Shown here in pieces: positions 15,515-17,322 of a stretch of DNA of 17,322 nt. The stretch is from an uncultured Clostridia bacterium (GTDB lineage: Bacteria; Bacillota; Clostridia; Christensenellales; UBA1242): assembly GCA_944372745.1 (NCBI GenBank), contig CALWAB010000061.1, positions 1-17,322 of the forward strand, given 5' to 3'. The notes under the pieces are model-generated. The model ran no database searches, had not been told where the DNA came from, and worked only from the letters and a program-made list of their open reading frames with translations. Within the stretch, counting starts at the first letter, position 1. The number at the start of each line of letters is the position of its first letter. Both the position numbers and the translations under genes were made by a program.

Positions 15515-15546
15515 CAAAAAAACTAGAACCATAAACTGATTCTAGT
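15515..15546 (-). terminator. Terminator of infC-rpmI-rplT
   Basis: ACTAGAA (15522-15528) pairs with TTCTAGT (15540-15546) around an 11-nt loop, and on the minus strand a run of six or more T follows. It starts 8 nt past the rplT stop. Confidence 0.88.
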
Positions 15547-15554
15547 ATCATAAA

Positions 15555-15899
15555 CTATTTGCTAACTTTAGCACACAATTCTGTGAAACTTTGTGGGTCA
15601 TTAACTGCCATATCTGCTAAAACTTTACGATTCAATTCAATATTTGCAACTTTTAATCCGTGCATAAATTTTGAATATGACAAACCATTCATTCTGCAAG
15701 CGGCATTGATTCTAGCAATCCACAATTGACGCATATCGCGTTTTCTCAATTTTCTACCAATGTATGCGTATTGTCCAGATTTCATCACTTGTTCGCGTGC
15801 GACTCTGTATAATTTACTCTTAGCACCCCAATAACCTTTGGCTGCTCTCATTATTTTTCTTCTTTTCTTAATCGCGTTAACGCCTCTTTTAATTCTCAT
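15555..15899 (-). CDS. rplT: Ribosomal protein L20
   Basis: L20 (bL20) binds 23S rRNA early in 50S assembly and in many bacteria represses its own operon by binding the leader mRNA. The 114-residue protein shows the basic N-terminal extension MRIKRGVNAIKKRRKIMRAA, then GYWGAKSKLYRVAREQVMKS and RDMRQLWIARINAACR. The C-terminal globular domain includes SKFMHGLKVANIELNRKVLADMA. It is slightly shorter than the usual 117-119 residues. GGAG upstream supports the ATG. It is 15 nt after rpmI and ends just before the operon terminator. The attenuator-like leader upstream of infC is its probable regulatory target. Confidence 0.98.
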   Translation of the reverse strand: MRIKRGVNAIKKRRKIMRAAKGYWGAKSKLYRVAREQVMKSGQYAYIGRKLRKRDMRQLWIARINAACRMNGLSYSKFMHGLKVANIELNRKVLADMAVNDPQSFTELCAKVSK

Positions 15900-15914
15900 T
15901 TTACTCTCCTTCTA

Positions 15915-16109
15915 TTACGCATTCATAAGGGTTTTAACATTCTTTTCGTCAGATTTTGACATTGTTGTACCCTTTCTTAAGTGCATTTTTCTCTTAGCCG
16001 ACTTTTTAGTCAAAATATGTCTTCTACCTTGTTTATAACGCTTGATAGAACCACTTTTTCTCAATTTGAAACGCTTTGTAGCGCTCTTATTCGTTTTCTG
16101 TTTTGGCAT
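15915..16109 (-). CDS. rpmI: Ribosomal protein L35
   Basis: L35 (bL35) is a small basic protein of the 50S subunit. The 64-residue sequence MPKQKTNKSATKRFKLRKSG with GRRHILTKKSAKRKMHLRK is the family pattern at normal length. The start lies inside the 3' end of infC (23-nt overlap), preceded by GAAGGAG about 7 nt upstream, so translation is probably coupled to infC. rplT follows 15 nt later. Confidence 0.97.
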   Translation of the reverse strand: MPKQKTNKSATKRFKLRKSGSIKRYKQGRRHILTKKSAKRKMHLRKGTTMSKSDEKNVKTLMNA

Positions 16110-16638
16110 TTTTCAACTCCTTCTCTTTTTTAGTCATAACGGTCAATATCATATTAACATCATAGACACCGAAACTTGGCTCTTTCTCAATACGATATTC
16201 ACTAGAAACCATTTCAGCAAACTTGCGTAAAATGTCAAGCCCTTTAGCATCGTAAATTCTGGCTCTATTACGGCTCTTTTCAATATAAACTTTGACCTTA
16301 TATCCACGCTCAGCAAATTTTAATACTTGTTTTGCTCTATACTCTAAATCACCTTCATTAATCTTCATAGACAATTTAATTTGTTTCATCTCAAGATTTT
16401 TTTGTGATTTTTTACTATTCTTTTCTTTCTTTTGCAAATCAAATTTATATTTGCCATAATCCATAATTTTACAAACTTGTGGAGTAGTATTTGGTGATAC
16501 CAATACTAAATCAAGCCCTTGTGCTTTAGCATGTTCTAGAGCCTGTTGTGTAGATATTTCCCCCATTTGGCTTCCGTCTGTATCTATTACCATCACTTTT
16601 GGGGCTTTAATATTCTCATTAATAGGTAAGTCTTTCAG
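16087..16638 (-). CDS. infC: Translation initiation factor IF-3 (CTG start)
   Basis: IF-3 binds the 30S subunit, keeps it free of 50S and proofreads start codons and initiator tRNA. The conserved body includes VSPNTTPQVCKIMDYGKYKF, the lysine-rich linker and the C-terminal domain KQIKLSMKINEGDLEYRAKQV. A GTG at 16594-16596 would give 169 residues but cuts off the conserved INENIKAPKV segment that opens IF-3 proteins and has no Shine-Dalgarno. The frame stays open upstream to TAA at 16654-16656. The only strong ribosome binding site, GGGAGG (16647-16652), is 8 nt from a CTG at 16636-16638, giving 183 residues beginning (M)KDLPINENIK. infC is known for rare start codons (AUU in E. coli) that let IF-3 repress itself. 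The alternative ATT at 16621-16623 is too far from the ribosome binding site. Confidence 0.9.
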   Translation of the reverse strand: MKDLPINENIKAPKVMVIDTDGSQMGEISTQQALEHAKAQGLDLVLVSPNTTPQVCKIMDYGKYKFDLQKKEKNSKKSQKNLEMKQIKLSMKINEGDLEYRAKQVLKFAERGYKVKVYIEKSRNRARIYDAKGLDILRKFAEMVSSEYRIEKEPSFGVYDVNMILTVMTKKEKELKNAKTENE

Positions 16639-16661
16639 TTTTAGTTCCTCCCGTTAAAACT
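16637..16661 (-). promoter_or_regulatory. Hairpin presenting the infC ribosome binding site
   Basis: On the minus strand AGTTTTA and TAAAACT form a perfect 7-bp stem whose 11-nt loop contains GGGAGG. The 3' arm includes the first two bases of the CTG start codon. The ribosome binding site is therefore exposed in a loop while the start codon is partly paired. Confidence 0.6.
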
Positions 16662-16818
16662 ATATTTTTGTTCTTATACATATATTCATAAAACTCGCGA
16701 TATTTTATGAAAAAAAGTGATTTATTCGTTCAAGAAAAAACCACTTCAAAAAAACTCATTTTTGAACGCTGCCGAAGAATATCTTGGCAGGTGAGAAGTC
16801 GCCTTCTTCTTTGAACGC
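16639..16818 (-). promoter_or_regulatory. infC operon leader, L20-leader-like attenuator
   Basis: The roughly 180-nt leader contains, in order, CGTTCAA at its 5' end, a hairpin AGAAG-GCGA-CTTCT with a GNRA loop (16794-16807), and a hairpin CTGCCAAGA/TCTTCGGCAG with one bulge (16769-16790). A second CGTTCAA follows (16762-16768), then a terminator. The terminator loop carries TTGAACG, complementary to both earlier copies. This mutually exclusive pairing is an attenuation design. Autogenous control of infC-rpmI-rplT by L20 through a leader is established in Bacillus subtilis. Membership in that RNA family is inferred here from position and layout, not from a covariance-model hit. Confidence 0.65.
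16709..16745 (-). terminator. Attenuator terminator in the infC leader
   Basis: On the minus strand AGTGGTTTTTT (16735-16745) pairs with AATAAATCACT (16716-16726) with one mismatch and one G-U pair, then six to seven T follow. The 8-nt loop contains TTGAACG, able to pair with upstream CGTTCAA copies and so to disrupt the terminator. Confidence 0.7.
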
Positions 16819-16822
16819 ATAT

Positions 16823-16851
16823 AGTATATAATATTTTATATAATTTGTCAA
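16823..16851 (-). promoter_or_regulatory. Promoter of infC-rpmI-rplT
   Basis: On the minus strand TTGACA (16846-16851) and TATACT (16823-16828) are separated by 17 nt. It is a near-perfect sigma-A promoter starting the leader near 16817. Confidence 0.9.
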
Positions 16852-16934
16852 CAGTTTTAACTATATTTTGTTTAGATTTATGAATGCACTATTTATATAA
16901 TGATTATAATGCGAATATTGTACTAAATACTCAT

Positions 16935-16973
16935 TAAAAATAGGATTTTATTTAACCCCAAAATAAAATCCTA
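16935..16973 (-). terminator. Terminator upstream of the infC promoter
   Basis: TAGGATTTTATTT (16941-16953) and AAATAAAATCCTA (16961-16973) make a perfect 13-bp stem with a 7-nt loop. On the minus strand TTTTT follows. It lies about 160 nt past the stop of the partial gene at the right edge and ends that unit before infC. Confidence 0.9.
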
Positions 16974-17093
16974 CTTATATTTAAACCACTACTATATCTT
17001 GCTAACCCCTTGCAATTAGTAATAGATTAAATAACAACCATTATTACATTTTTTAGATGTATTTTGTATGCTTATTCTTAATCATAAAATATT

Positions 17094-17124
17094 ATACTAA
17101 TTTTAAGAAATTAAGAATTAGTAT
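17094..17124 (-). repeat. AT-rich hairpin after the right-edge gene
   Basis: ATACTAATT/AATTAGTAT plus an inner TTAA/TTAA pair give a 13-bp stem with one bulged base and a 4-nt loop. It begins 8 nt past the stop of the partial gene. A short T-rich tract follows on the minus strand, so it may be a first, weak terminator or an mRNA 3'-end stabiliser. Confidence 0.45.
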
Positions 17125-17131
17125 CAATAAA

Positions 17132-17322
17132 TTACACTTCCCACCAGTTGTTAGGAATGTCGCCACCGCTGACGGTTATTCCATAAGTTGTGGTGCTTGT
17201 GTCACTATTTGGCGTTTCAAAGGTGTATGTATTATTATTTACTGCCCCATTGCCACTAAATGATAATTGCCAAGTGTATGGCTTTGACACAATGATTGTG
17301 TATACTTGCCCTTTCGCTAGTT
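17132..17322 (-). CDS. C-terminal end of a probable surface protein (partial)
   Basis: The minus strand is open from the window edge to TAA at 17132-17134, giving the last 62 residues of a protein whose start lies beyond 17322. The segment is strand-like and rich in Thr, Asn, Ser and Gly, with no Cys and few charges: GQVYTIIVSKPYTWQLSFSG, then TYTFETPNSDTSTTTYGITV, ending GGDIPNNWWEV. This composition fits an immunoglobulin-like or cell-wall repeat of an exported adhesin, but I cannot name the family. No LPXTG sorting signal is present at the end. The frame is accepted because it is the only long open one here and a hairpin and terminator follow on the same strand. Confidence 0.7.
   Translation of the reverse strand, partial: LAKGQVYTIIVSKPYTWQLSFSGNGAVNNNTYTFETPNSDTSTTTYGITVSGGDIPNNWWEV

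Noticed and set aside
17057..17263. 68-codon plus-strand open frame near the right edge
   Set aside because: It runs opposite the better-supported minus-strand partial gene and lacks a ribosome binding site.

Overview
The window looks like a chromosomal housekeeping region of an AT-rich member of the Bacillota, most likely an uncultured gut-type clostridium. This is an inference from the SepF, GroESL, RuvABC and infC-rpmI-rplT genes, AGGAG-type ribosome binding sites, sigma-A-like promoters, a tRNA-Trp with encoded CCA, and a BspA-type leucine-rich-repeat protein. Everything reads leftward (minus strand) except groES-groEL. I see no IS element, CRISPR array or prophage.

Right edge to left. 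At 17132-17322 lies the C-terminal end of a minus-strand, probably cell-surface protein, with a terminator at 16935-16973. Next is the infC-rpmI-rplT operon. It has a consensus promoter (16823-16851), a leader of about 180 nt with hairpins and an attenuator-like terminator, and an infC start that appears to be CTG (16636-16638), not the GTG 14 codons further in. A terminator at 15515-15546 closes it. An orphan 213-residue protein follows with its own promoter and terminator.

From a promoter at 14630-14658 runs a long tight operon: LRR protein, SpoU/TrmH rRNA methyltransferase, yebC, ruvC, a GNAT acetyltransferase, ruvA, ruvB, tgt and a 193-residue unknown protein. It ends at the strong bidirectional hairpin 6529-6571 shared with groEL. 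It joins Holliday-junction processing with RNA modification and translation factors. yebC carries an in-frame TGA at 11317-11319.

groES-groEL is transcribed rightward from a promoter without CIRCE; its -35/-10 spacer is a perfect inverted repeat. Divergent from it is a membrane-anchored SPOR-domain protein. Further left are sepF-glnS (shared promoter at 3400-3429), a tRNA-Trp gene with a consensus promoter about 150 nt upstream and a terminator directly behind it, and a small flavodoxin.

The two longest stretches without protein genes, 598-1103 and 16639-17131, hold the tRNA with its leader and terminator, and the infC leader plus an upstream terminator. Positions 1-153 and 16974-17093 show nothing I can name. 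No clearly new multi-gene system is evident. The most unusual items are the yebC stop, the infC start and leader, the groE operator candidate and the LRR/CGCC protein.
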